Below, one piece after another: positions 34,323-42,889 of a stretch of DNA of 64,000 bases. The notes beneath the pieces are model-generated. The model was not told the origin of the DNA, did no database searches, and was given only the letters and a program-made list of their open reading frames with translations. How positions within the stretch are numbered: position 1 is the first letter of the stretch; each line of letters starts with the position of its first letter. The position numbers and the translations under genes are program-made. The DNA is from Azolla caroliniana (Eukaryota; Polypodiophyta): the NCBI GenBank assembly GCA_043228905.1, contig JBHGNT010000021.1, positions 2,790,001 to 2,854,000 on the forward strand. Direction: 5' to 3'.

Positions 34323-34368
34323 TCTGTCACTCCTTGTACATGTTCACATCATTCGCTCCAGGGGGGTT

Positions 34369-34651
34369 TGTTACACTTGCGTGTTCCTCTAGTAGCTTTG
34401 ATGTGAACCATTTTCCCTATACATGGGCACTTTTTACTCTAGTGCTGGCTAGAGGTTTTTTCCCCATGTTACCACATACATGAGTCACTCATATGTGGTG
34501 GTACTTAGTACTTAGGGATATATATTTCAGCTCCTATTTTTTTCAGGAATATTAATCAATAGAGAGCTATTCCAGCCATTGCCTTCCGTGTGTGAGTGCT
34601 TCTTTCTTTGAGCTTCTTGTGTGTTTCCCACTCTTCCTCACATACCCAACA
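34369..34651 (+). repeat. 3' LTR of Copia D'
   Basis: 283 bp, one base longer than the 5' LTR and otherwise nearly the same. Confidence 0.93.
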
Positions 34652-35091
34652 ACAATGGTGTGTACAAGACCGGACATAGGATATGCGGTCGGAGTGGTGA
34701 GCCGGTACATGAGCAATCCCGGCAAAGAGCACTGGAACGCGGCCAAGTGGATACTCCGATACCTGAAGGGCACGGCAAACGTGTGCCTCCGATTCGGCTC
34801 CGGTAAGCCCGAACTCGACGGTTTTACCGATTCGGATATGTCGGCTGATGCAGATACCAGCCGGTCCACATCAGGGTATGTGATGACGTATGCAGGGGGA
34901 GCTGTTTCGTGGCAGTCGAGGCTGCAGAAGACGGTTGCATTGTCAACCACGGAGGCGGAGTACATGGCGGCTGTTGAAGCCGGCAAGGAAATGATATGGA
35001 TGAAGGACTTCATTAGAGAGCTCGGTATTCGGCAGGAGGAGTACCGACTCTACTGCGACAGTCAGAGTGCCATCCACCTTGCGAAGAACGC
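34652..35091 (+). pseudogene. Copia C pol, RNase H part
   Basis: Resumes exactly after Copia D': VCTRPDIGYAVGVVSRYM, then DGFTDSDMSADADTSRSTSG, STTEAEYMAAVEAGKE and CDSQSAIHLAKNA. It is interrupted after AAGAACGC by the left LTR of Gypsy E. Confidence 0.9.
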
Positions 35092-35226
35092 TGTCGGGGT
35101 AGTTGTGGTTCGTGCGGCGAAGTCGCGGGGACTAAGGTTAAGGGGAGTTGAAGAAACTTAAGTTTAATAAGGCTTGTATGGTGATGATAGAATGGTTAAG
35201 GATAGTAAGATGAAGAGTTACAAGTA

Positions 35227-35278
<52 letters not shown>

Positions 35279-36077
35279 CGAGCATAGATAAAAGATAGAG
35301 ACAATGTATGATTCAAGAAAGAAGATTGAGACAAAGTATGATTCTAGAAAGAAGATTGAGACAAAGTATGATTCTAGAAAGAAGATTGAGACAAAGTATG
35401 ATTCAAAGAACAAGAGTATATGATATAAACATGATGTATATTAAAAATATAATATTTTACCAACTTTACAATCCTTGATCGCAAGATGAATCTTTTCAAT
35501 ACCGACCCTTGATTTGAACCCTCGACCTCAACTTCGAAACGAGAGGTTCTCCACCCAATGAGCTAGTCTTCTTCAATTGATTGTATTATTTTTTTACTCT
35601 CTCTTGATTCCTTGATTCCCTTTTGTTTTCCTTTCCTCTCCTTTTATAAGTATTTCCATGCATATGGTAATGTCATGCATGTAATGCATGAGTTACATCT
35701 GATGCATGATCGCCATTTGGCGCACATGCATTGCATGTGATGCATGATAGCCATCATGCTCATTTGAGCTCCCATGTATTGGGATAAGTATAATGATGGA
35801 TATAACCCTAAAACAAATAACCTAGCTTAGTGGTGTATGGTTTGTGCTTGATATACAAGGTTGAGGGTTCAAGTCCCTCAATTTTACTTAATACAATATA
35901 TAGCTTCATTCTTATATCATGAAGCACATTTATTATACACTTTTACAAATAAATAGCCTAGCCTAGTGGTATGTACATTGTACATTGTATATAAGGATGT
36001 GGGTTCAAGTCTCTCAAATATTATTAAATACAACATTTAAGCTCATTTTTATATCGTGAAGCACATTCTTCACGACA
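35092..36077 (-). repeat. 3' LTR of Gypsy E
   Basis: Sense strand starts TGTCGTGAAGAATGTGCTTC and ends CCCCGACA. It has TATA box TTATAAAAGG (about 35,645, minus), (GT)n and (GA)n at 35,229-35,277, three AAGAAAGAAGATTGAGAC-type tandem units near 35,290-35,400, and tRNA-like modules. Confidence 0.93.
35505..36012. repeat. Three tRNA-like modules in the Gypsy E 3' LTR
   Basis: Module 1 (minus, 35505-35570): A-box-like TAGCTCATTGGGTGG, B-box-like GGGTTCAAATC. Module 2 (plus, 35821-35882): CTAGCTTAGTGGT and GGGTTCAAGTCCC. Module 3 (plus, 35950-36012): TAGCCTAGTGGT and GGGTTCAAGTCTC. Modules 2 and 3 lie in two tandem copies of a unit of about 130 bp ending ATATC(A/G)TGAAGCACATT. None forms a full cloverleaf that I can see. 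The 5' LTR has the same set at about 42104-42611. Confidence 0.6.
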
Positions 36078-39000
36078 CCCACCCCCTCTGAACTTGCACA
36101 TTGGTTGTGCAGAGTTCATCTAACACTTCTTCCGATTCTTTTAGTTCTTCTACTTCTTCATAAAATTCAGGCTCTAATGACTCCCTCCTTTTAAATATTT
36201 TAATCCTTTTTCCTGCAATTGGGATACGAATTTCTGTCCCATCTAATTCATTGAGGAAATATGTGGCTTTATCTGTTATTTTCCTAACTTCATAAGGTCC
36301 AAACCATCTTTTTGCAAACTTCCGAATAGTACTGTATTGATTATCTAGGCTATTATCATATACTAATACCCAATCTCCCTCTTGCACCTTTCTTGGTCGT
36401 ATTCTTTTCATCTTGTCAAATCTGTCCTTATTCTTGATTCTTGCCTCTTTCAATCTAGTAGCTGCTTTTTCTATGTCTTCTATCCTTGATTGAAGTTGTC
36501 GTATTCGAACCGCAAGTAAATCTTCCCTACTCATTTCTGATTCCCAAGGCAACACAGCCCATGTAGTTATCTTTTCTTCAATTGGCATTATTGGCTTCTG
36601 TCCTGTGATTAATTCTGCAGGCATATATCCAGTAACAGTGTTGTGAGTTGTCCTATCAGCCCATAGTGCATAGGGTAAGGTTTTTGGCCAATCACTAACC
36701 CGTCCTCTACATGCCTTTGCCAAAGCTTTGACTATTGGCCCATGTCCCCTTTCTACCTTTCCATTAGCTTCTGGATTGTACGCCGTTGTCAAAGAAAGCC
36801 GAATTCCTATTTTGTCGAAAAAATCTTGAGCTTCCGCAGAATTGAGTTCTCCCCTATCTGCCACTATCTTCCCGATACATCCATATCTACAAACAATGTC
36901 CTCCAAGATGAATTGACATACTCCTAATGTCCCTTTTGTTCTCAATGAACGACCTTCCACTTGATTTGTTAGATCTTCTCTAGCAAGAACCAAGTATCTC
37001 TTTTGTCCTACTCCAAGTGGCATTGTTACCAAATCTATCATCCACTTGTAATGCACCCCCGGTGAGTATGTTGGGTGTAATTCATCACAAAATTTTACAT
37101 TTGAATAATATTGACAAGTGGGACAAGTTTCCACATACTTTTTTATTTGCTCATAGTATCGAGGCCACCAAAATCGTTCTTTAATCTTACTGAAAGTGGC
37201 CCACACTCCTCGATGACCAGCCCATTCTTTGTCATGCAGCTCTTTGATTATCTCCTTTCTTTGCCCTTCAGAACCTATTACTCTTTGCGGGTTTCCAGTC
37301 TTGGTTTTCGGATGTCGCCATAGATATCCTTCATACAAGAAGAACTTATGGGCTTTCTTGCGAAACTGTGCGAACTCTTTTCCAGATCGACCTTTGTACT
37401 TGTTAGGGGTTTGTAGGTATTTCCCTATTTCCTTGAATTCATCTTCATACTCCTCTTCTAGAAACTGCATTCCTCCTTCCCGAGTAATGCTTGTGGTAAG
37501 GACTGTTTGTTCTTTGTCCTCATCGTCCGAGTCTGGAATCTCCTCTTCCTCATACCTTGCTCTTGATAACATATCTGCTACTGCATTTCTATTCCCAGAG
37601 ATATGTCGAACTTCAGGGTTGATTGATCTAATATAGATACACCATCTTAACATGGCTTGATCTGGAATATCACAATTAGCTATGATACCCAGAATAGGCA
37701 AACAATCAGTTTCTATTATTACTTCAGCACCAATTAAGTAATCTCTGTCTGTCTTTACAGCTGTTACTATCCCCCATAGCTCTCTTTTCACCTGTGCATA
37801 TTTTCTTTGTCGACCACTAAGAACCTTTGCCCCGAATCGGACTGGATACCTTTCTTCCCTATCTTGTTGGCTTATCACCCATCCAATTCCAATGGGACTA
37901 GAGTCTACTGTGAGATATATGGGCCGGGTGTAGTCTGGTTGCTTTAATGGTGGAGCTTGTGCCAAGTAGTACTTCAATTTCTTCATTGCCTCTGAATGCT
38001 CTTCACTCCATTCAAATGTCTCTCCTTTTCTTAGGAGTCTATATAAAGGTTCAGATAAATGGGCATAATGCGGAATCCATTTACAGTAAAAAACACATAC
38101 CCCTAGAAACCTTCGTACTTCTGAGATGGATGTACATTCCTCTTGCATATTTTGAATTGCATTGACCTTGGTTGGGGATGGCTTTCTCCCATACGGGCCA
38201 CACATATGACCAACTATTAATATCTCTTTTGCCCCAAATATTGACTTCGCCCCTGATAAGGTCAAATGCACTTCTTCCATCCTTGATAGCACCTTCTCAC
38301 AATCCTTGATATGATCAGCAACGAATTGACGGCAACCACTTTCGTCCAATTCCTCGTTCTTCTCTTCCTCCTTGCATCCCTTAATTGGAACATCATCTAG
38401 AAAAGGCATTGTAATATGAGGAATAAAATCACGAAGTACCTTGTTCATTCCATTCATCATATGCGCCACTGAGTTGGTCGCTCCTTGCGGCAAGGTGCAC
38501 ATCCGTACTAACCCTATAGGTGTCTTGATAGAAGTTATATCTCGACTTTTGATAGCAAGTTGAAATTGATCATATCCGGAATAAAGGTCTCCCATTGAAT
38601 ATATAGCTCTTCCTGCAAACATCTCAGCAAACTCATCCACAATTGGCCCTACTCCCGAGTTTCGGATTGTTACCTTATTCACGGGTTGCATATCTTGGAT
38701 AAATCGGAGTCGCCCATCTTTCTTTAACACAGTGAACCATCGACTCGAGTAAGGAGCGTTCGATGGTTCCAAGATACCCATCCTTATCTTTTCTTTCAAA
38801 AGTTCTAATAGTTGAGGGATTCTAGCCCTAGGCATGGGTATTGGCTTAAAGTTCCATGGAATATGAGGGATAGTGAATATAACCATGGGCTCCACAATTT
38901 CTGGATCCACACACCCTATTTCCTCCGGTTGGAATGCAAACGCCTTTCCATGCTTTTTTAACATCTCCCTGAACTGCTTTTCTTCAGCGGGTAATAGGAA

Positions 39001-39321
39001 GTCACCCCCTCCTATTTTCATCCCTTGTATTGTTTCCGGAGTAAACACATGTCCTACCTTTCGTGGGTCTCTGATCATTGGCTCTGTGGCTGCTTCTTTG
39101 ATTGCCTTTTCACTATCCCCTGGAAGTGGAGCAGCAATAGGACGAACCTTCTTCTCCACTGTCTTGTATTTTGTTAGTACATGTGCTTCATGATCCTTTC
39201 GAGCAACTTCTTCAATGACCTCATACATCTTGATTGAATGGACAGGAACTTGGATTTCGTTGTCTTCTTCCATTGCTTCCAAATGAGTTATTGTATCTTC
39301 AAAACTTAATTCTTCAAACAT
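36070..39321 (-). CDS. Gypsy E Pol: RT, RNase H, integrase
   Basis: 1083 residues from the first Met; the frame is open upstream to the gag-pro stop, so it is probably made by -1 frameshift. RT: NRWFTVLKKDGRLRF-like NTP segment (SSRWFTVLKKDGRLRFIQD), LPQGATNSVAHMMNG near 277, active site FLDDVPIKGC near 307. RNase H: LTVDSSPIGIGWVISQ near 472, then VIIETDCLPIL and VRHISGNRNAVADML. Integrase: zinc with HDKEWAGHRG and CPTCQYY (about 700-735), catalytic D in WMIDLVT (about 760), D in VADRGEL (about 818), E in NPEANGKVERGHG (about 853; 34 residues between, where 35 is usual), and a C-terminal KRWFGPY module near 1003. Domain order RT-RNase H-integrase marks Ty3/Gypsy. The stop codon lies inside the LTR. 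Motifs recall basidiomycete Gypsy pol more than common plant lineages. Confidence 0.93.
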   Translation of the reverse strand: MFEELSFEDTITHLEAMEEDNEIQVPVHSIKMYEVIEEVARKDHEAHVLTKYKTVEKKVRPIAAPLPGDSEKAIKEAATEPMIRDPRKVGHVFTPETIQGMKIGGGDFLLPAEEKQFREMLKKHGKAFAFQPEEIGCVDPEIVEPMVIFTIPHIPWNFKPIPMPRARIPQLLELLKEKIRMGILEPSNAPYSSRWFTVLKKDGRLRFIQDMQPVNKVTIRNSGVGPIVDEFAEMFAGRAIYSMGDLYSGYDQFQLAIKSRDITSIKTPIGLVRMCTLPQGATNSVAHMMNGMNKVLRDFIPHITMPFLDDVPIKGCKEEEKNEELDESGCRQFVADHIKDCEKVLSRMEEVHLTLSGAKSIFGAKEILIVGHMCGPYGRKPSPTKVNAIQNMQEECTSISEVRRFLGVCVFYCKWIPHYAHLSEPLYRLLRKGETFEWSEEHSEAMKKLKYYLAQAPPLKQPDYTRPIYLTVDSSPIGIGWVISQQDREERYPVRFGAKVLSGRQRKYAQVKRELWGIVTAVKTDRDYLIGAEVIIETDCLPILGIIANCDIPDQAMLRWCIYIRSINPEVRHISGNRNAVADMLSRARYEEEEIPDSDDEDKEQTVLTTSITREGGMQFLEEEYEDEFKEIGKYLQTPNKYKGRSGKEFAQFRKKAHKFFLYEGYLWRHPKTKTGNPQRVIGSEGQRKEIIKELHDKEWAGHRGVWATFSKIKERFWWPRYYEQIKKYVETCPTCQYYSNVKFCDELHPTYSPGVHYKWMIDLVTMPLGVGQKRYLVLAREDLTNQVEGRSLRTKGTLGVCQFILEDIVCRYGCIGKIVADRGELNSAEAQDFFDKIGIRLSLTTAYNPEANGKVERGHGPIVKALAKACRGRVSDWPKTLPYALWADRTTHNTVTGYMPAELITGQKPIMPIEEKITTWAVLPWESEMSREDLLAVRIRQLQSRIEDIEKAATRLKEARIKNKDRFDKMKRIRPRKVQEGDWVLVYDNSLDNQYSTIRKFAKRWFGPYEVRKITDKATYFLNELDGTEIRIPIAGKRIKIFKRRESLEPEFYEEVEELKESEEVLDELCTTNVQVQRGWVS

Positions 39322-39524
39322 ATCCTGAATTTCTTCATCATCATCTATTAATCCAGAACACTTAAAGTACTCGAAAGCATTTTGTATTTTATTATTATTT
39401 ACTTTTAGTATAAAAGTAGCACCATTAGATGAGATTGTACAAGGAATATCTTTATTTACATTATTATTTATGGGGTTTTCTTTTATGCTCGGGCTATCAC
39501 AGCCCCTACCTGTAAAAGCCCTAT

Positions 39525-39534
39525 CTAAAAATCC
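39525..39534 (-). promoter_or_regulatory. Putative -1 frameshift site (shifty stop) of Gypsy E
   Basis: The minus strand reads GGATTTTTAG: gag-pro ends GAT TTT TAG while the -1 frame reads GGA TTT TTA GAT and is open for about 70 codons up to the pol Met at 39321. The T run would let a tRNA-Phe in the P site slip back by one at the slow stop codon. Confidence 0.55.
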
Positions 39535-41639
39535 TGGGAAAACTCTTCATCCATCTCTTGAATTGGATGTTCCCTCAAGCATTCTTTGTTTCTTTCATGG
39601 TTGGGCCTCACGGTTAAGAATTGGACAGTCTTTCTTCCATCTTGACTCTTGATTCTCGCGAAAGCCGAACCATCATCAATAACCTTTGTTTCCATCCTCA
39701 CTGCGGTGATGTAGGGCTGGCCAAGGATGACGGGGTAGGTTGATCGATCCTGCACAAAGAAATTTTGATTCACCGAGACATCACCAATTGTTACCTTCAC
39801 ACTAGGACATGCTCCGAATAGATCCTCCGTAGTTTCTGTGGCAGCTCTTATTTTCCACCCATGATTCTTGTCGATCGGCCATCGTCCTCGAGCGTAAAAT
39901 TCCGATGACATCATGTTAATCTCTGATCCATGATCAATCAAAGCAATACATGGAATTTGCTGCTCCCCAATTTTTGCAGGTGCCTCCGTTGTTGCTCGAG
40001 CCCAATGGTCCCTTGTATAGTGACTCCTATCCCCTTCATGGACGCCAACATCATTCTGGTTTTTTACACTTGCAGCATTGATGGTGCCACCATACAAATC
40101 TTGGAGTGTTGCTGCACACCCTCCCGTAATTTCCTCTGTCACTTGTCTCTTCCTTCTAATAATATCTATGATAACTTCATGAAATTCTTTCTTTGCTATA
40201 CCCAACACTTCTCTTAAAGTAAATTCTACCTTACTATTTAATATTCTTGTTTCTAGTACCTTTTTTATATCCGTCGTTGTTTCTATGTCTGAGGCAAGCT
40301 TGAAAGATGGGCCTGTCTTTCCTTTTACTTTATCAGCTTCCTTCGGCTCAATAGCACCCTTTTCCATCTCCCTTCTCTTTTGTTCTCGTGTCTCATGTCT
40401 CTTTGTCGGATCAGCTTCCTCAGCTCTCTTCCGCTTCTCTTCCACTAGCACATCTTGTGCATTCACTTGGGCGAATGCTGATAGCGCGTCTACTGGATCA
40501 TTCCATCCAGTGAAGTTTCGTATTTCATCTCCCGCTCTTTTTAATTCATCCACTCGAACCTTCCCTTTTCTTGCATAATCCATCACATCTTGCCAAAAGC
40601 CAAATCCACCATATGAGTCTTCTACGCGCAATCCTAAGGTTGCCACGGATTGTATCGCTTGAGTCGTTTCTCTCTCGGCATCTTCCATTAGCCTTTTCAT
40701 TCCTCCTCGCCCGAAGTTGAGTTGAAGTGGTTGTCGAGTCTCAGTTGAGTGAATCTTGCCATCTTGATAGTAGATTTTATTATGATTAAGAGCATCCCTA
40801 TGCTCTTGACAATCTTTCTTCTGGTGGTCGATACTATCACACCACATACACCTTCGGACCATTCCACCTCCCTGCCTTGATGAAGTCGAGCTTTGTCCCG
40901 ATTCTAGCTTCGTCACTTTGATCGACAAGTCTTTCATGCCTTTCACTAATTCGTGTAAGAGTGATTCTTCTACTTTCTTTTCTCCCGACTCGTTCCCCGT
41001 TTCTTCATCATTTCTGTCGGGCAACTCCATAAACCATAACTTTCTTTTGCAGAAATGGGCGCACGCCCTTTTCACCTCCTCCCAATCTTCGGTAAGTCCA
41101 CTTGGACTATTCTGATCTTCTAAAAGCATTCCCAAGTCCTTCCTGTCTTTAATATTAGTAGCTTGTAGAAACAATATTACTTTATCTGGCACTATTATAT
41201 TTCTATCTCTAACATTTAGTTGCTCAAATCTTTCAGAAAACTCTTTTAATACTTCCAAAACACTTAAATGTTTATTAGACTCTACCCAATCCATGAAAGC
41301 TCGCCTTGTCATCCTTGACATATCGTTGAGGTTGTATTCATTGAGTAATGCCCTTTCGAATGTTGTCCATGTTTGATTCTCCCTTTGGAGCTCTTGGATC
41401 TTCTCTTGTAGCCCAATCGCAGCGACTCGACTAAAGCTATTAATTTTTGTAGCTTCGTCGACACCGCGTTTAAGCATTTCTTCATTATAAATCTTCAGAA
41501 ATCTTGTTAAATTTATACCTTCGAAGATTCCTACTCGTGCGAGAATATTGTCGACGGCTTTGTCGATGCTTGCCATCATCCCTTGTTCCCGCATCATTCG
41601 TTCCACCATCGTACACATAAGCCTCATTTGCTCCTCCAT
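39525..41639 (-). CDS. Gypsy E Gag-protease polyprotein
   Basis: 704 residues from ATG 41639, only 17 nt after the primer site. Residues 1-210 are an all-helical capsid-like region (MEEQMRLMCTMVERMM at the start). Zinc knuckle CMWCDSIDHQKKDC near 265-280 (C-X2-C-X4-H-X4-C, lacking the usual Gly before His). Family signature GRGGMKRLMEDAE follows. A charged linker (about 400-470, EKRKRAEEADPTKRHE) precedes LNSKVEFTLREVLGIAKKE. Protease: CIALIDHGSEINMMS near 564 and VILGQPYI near 650; D-H-G stands where D-S/T-G is expected. The frame ends QDF at TTTTTAG, with pol open in the -1 frame. Confidence 0.92.
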   Translation of the reverse strand: MEEQMRLMCTMVERMMREQGMMASIDKAVDNILARVGIFEGINLTRFLKIYNEEMLKRGVDEATKINSFSRVAAIGLQEKIQELQRENQTWTTFERALLNEYNLNDMSRMTRRAFMDWVESNKHLSVLEVLKEFSERFEQLNVRDRNIIVPDKVILFLQATNIKDRKDLGMLLEDQNSPSGLTEDWEEVKRACAHFCKRKLWFMELPDRNDEETGNESGEKKVEESLLHELVKGMKDLSIKVTKLESGQSSTSSRQGGGMVRRCMWCDSIDHQKKDCQEHRDALNHNKIYYQDGKIHSTETRQPLQLNFGRGGMKRLMEDAERETTQAIQSVATLGLRVEDSYGGFGFWQDVMDYARKGKVRVDELKRAGDEIRNFTGWNDPVDALSAFAQVNAQDVLVEEKRKRAEEADPTKRHETREQKRREMEKGAIEPKEADKVKGKTGPSFKLASDIETTTDIKKVLETRILNSKVEFTLREVLGIAKKEFHEVIIDIIRRKRQVTEEITGGCAATLQDLYGGTINAASVKNQNDVGVHEGDRSHYTRDHWARATTEAPAKIGEQQIPCIALIDHGSEINMMSSEFYARGRWPIDKNHGWKIRAATETTEDLFGACPSVKVTIGDVSVNQNFFVQDRSTYPVILGQPYITAVRMETKVIDDGSAFARIKSQDGRKTVQFLTVRPNHERNKECLREHPIQEMDEEFSQDF

Positions 41640-41656
41640 TTCTCCTCGTCGCCGCC

Positions 41657-41674
41657 TTCACGTCGGGTTCACCA
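41657..41674 (-). promoter_or_regulatory. Primer binding site of Gypsy E, tRNA-Trp
   Basis: The minus strand reads TGGTGAACCCGACGTGAA, an 18-nt complement of the 3' end of plant tRNA-Trp including CCA (TTCACGTCGGGTTCACCA) as I recall that tRNA. It lies 4 nt from the LTR end. Confidence 0.8.
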
Positions 41675-41678
41675 AATG

Positions 41679-41813
41679 TGTCGGGGTAGTTGTGGTTCGT
41701 GCGGCGAAGTCGCGGGGACTAAGGTTAAGGGGAGTTGAAGAAACTTAAGTTTAATAAGGCTTGTATGGTGATGATAGAATGGTTAAGGATAGTAAGATGA
41801 AGAGTTACAAGTA

Positions 41814-41877
<64 letters not shown>

Positions 41878-42676
41878 CGAGCATAGATAAAAGATAGAGA
41901 CAATGTATGATTCAAGAAAGAAGATTGAGACAAAGTATGATTCTAGAAAGAAGATTGAGACAAAGTATGATTCTAGAAAGAAGATTGAGACAAAGTATGA
42001 TTCAAAGAACAAGAGTATATGATATAAACATGATGTATATTAAAAATATAATATTTTACCAACTTTACAATCCTTGATCGCAAGATGAATCTTTTCAATA
42101 CCGACCCTTGATTTGAACCCTCGACCTCAACTTCGAAACGAGAGGTTCTCCACCCAATGAGCTAGTCTTCTTCAATTGATTGTATTATTTTTTTACTCTC
42201 TCTTGATTCCTTGATTCCCTTTTGTTTTCCTTTCCTCTCCTTTTATAAGTATTTCCATGCATATGGTAATGTCATGCATGTAATGCATGAGTTACATCTG
42301 ATGCATGATCGCCATTTGGCGCACATGCATTGCATGTGATGCATGATAGCCATCATGCTCATTTGAGCTCCCATGTATTGGGATAAGTATAATGATGGAT
42401 ATAACCCTAAAACAAATAACCTAGCTTAGTGGTGTATGGTTTGTGCTTGATATACAAGGTTGAGGGTTCAAGTCCCTCAATTTTACTTAATACAATATAT
42501 AGCTTCATTCTTATATCATGAAGCACATTTATTATACACTTTTACAAATAAATAGCCTAGCCTAGTGGTATGTACATTGTACATTGTATATAAGGATGTG
42601 GGTTCAAGTCTCTCAAATATTATTAAATACAACATTTAAGCTCATTTTTATATCGTGAAGCACATTCTTCACGACA
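41679..42676 (-). repeat. 5' LTR of Gypsy E
   Basis: 998 bp, near-identical to 35092-36077 except for a longer (TG)n tract. Contains the promoter (TATA near 42,245, minus) and the same three tRNA-like modules (about 42104-42169, 42420-42481, 42549-42611). Confidence 0.93.
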
Positions 42677-42879
42677 ACGCGGCCTATCACTCCCGGACGA
42701 AGCACATCCAGCGAAGATATCACTGGATCCGGGAAAGGATAGAAGACTAGGAGTTCGTGCTGACGAAGATCCACACGGACGAGAACGGGTCAGACATGCT
42801 GACCAAAGTGCTCACACCCGACAAGCTGGAAGCGTGCCGGAAGAGGGTCGGACTGGAAAGACATCCCATGCCGAAGTGA
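42677..42879 (+). pseudogene. Copia C pol, C-terminal end
   Basis: Resumes after Gypsy E with AYHSRTKHIQRRYHWIRERI, has an in-frame TAG, then SDMLTKVLTPDKLEACR and a final TGA. A polypurine tract GAAGGGGGAG leads into the 3' LTR. Confidence 0.88.
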
Positions 42880-42889
42880 AGGGGGAGTT

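Larger units (their letters stand above)
29482..34651 (+). mobile_element. Copia element D', complete, AT-rich
   Basis: 5170 bp inserted in Copia C pol. LTRs 29482-29763 (282 bp) and 34369-34651 (283 bp) are nearly identical (TGTTACACTTGCG...CATACCCAACA). Flanks GCAAT (29477-29481) and ACAAT (34652-34656) fit a 5-bp duplication with one change. Primer site TGGTATCAGAGCC at 29765; G-run GGGGGG before the 3' LTR. Confidence 0.93.
35092..42676 (-). mobile_element. Gypsy element E, complete, tRNA-Trp family
   Basis: 7585 bp on the minus strand inside Copia C. LTRs 41679-42676 (5', 998 bp) and 35092-36077 (3', 986 bp) differ chiefly in the length of a (TG)n tract, so the insertion is recent. The 4-bp duplication ACGC (35088-35091 and 42677-42680) restores Copia C codons AAG AAC GCG GCC. 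It has an exact tRNA-Trp primer site, gag-pro and pol ORFs and a polypurine tract AGAGGGGGTGGG, so it looks potentially autonomous. Confidence 0.95.

Noticed and set aside
35505-36012. True tRNA genes in the Gypsy E LTR
   Set aside because: A and B boxes are present but I could not see a consistent acceptor and anticodon stem; they are reported as tRNA-like modules.
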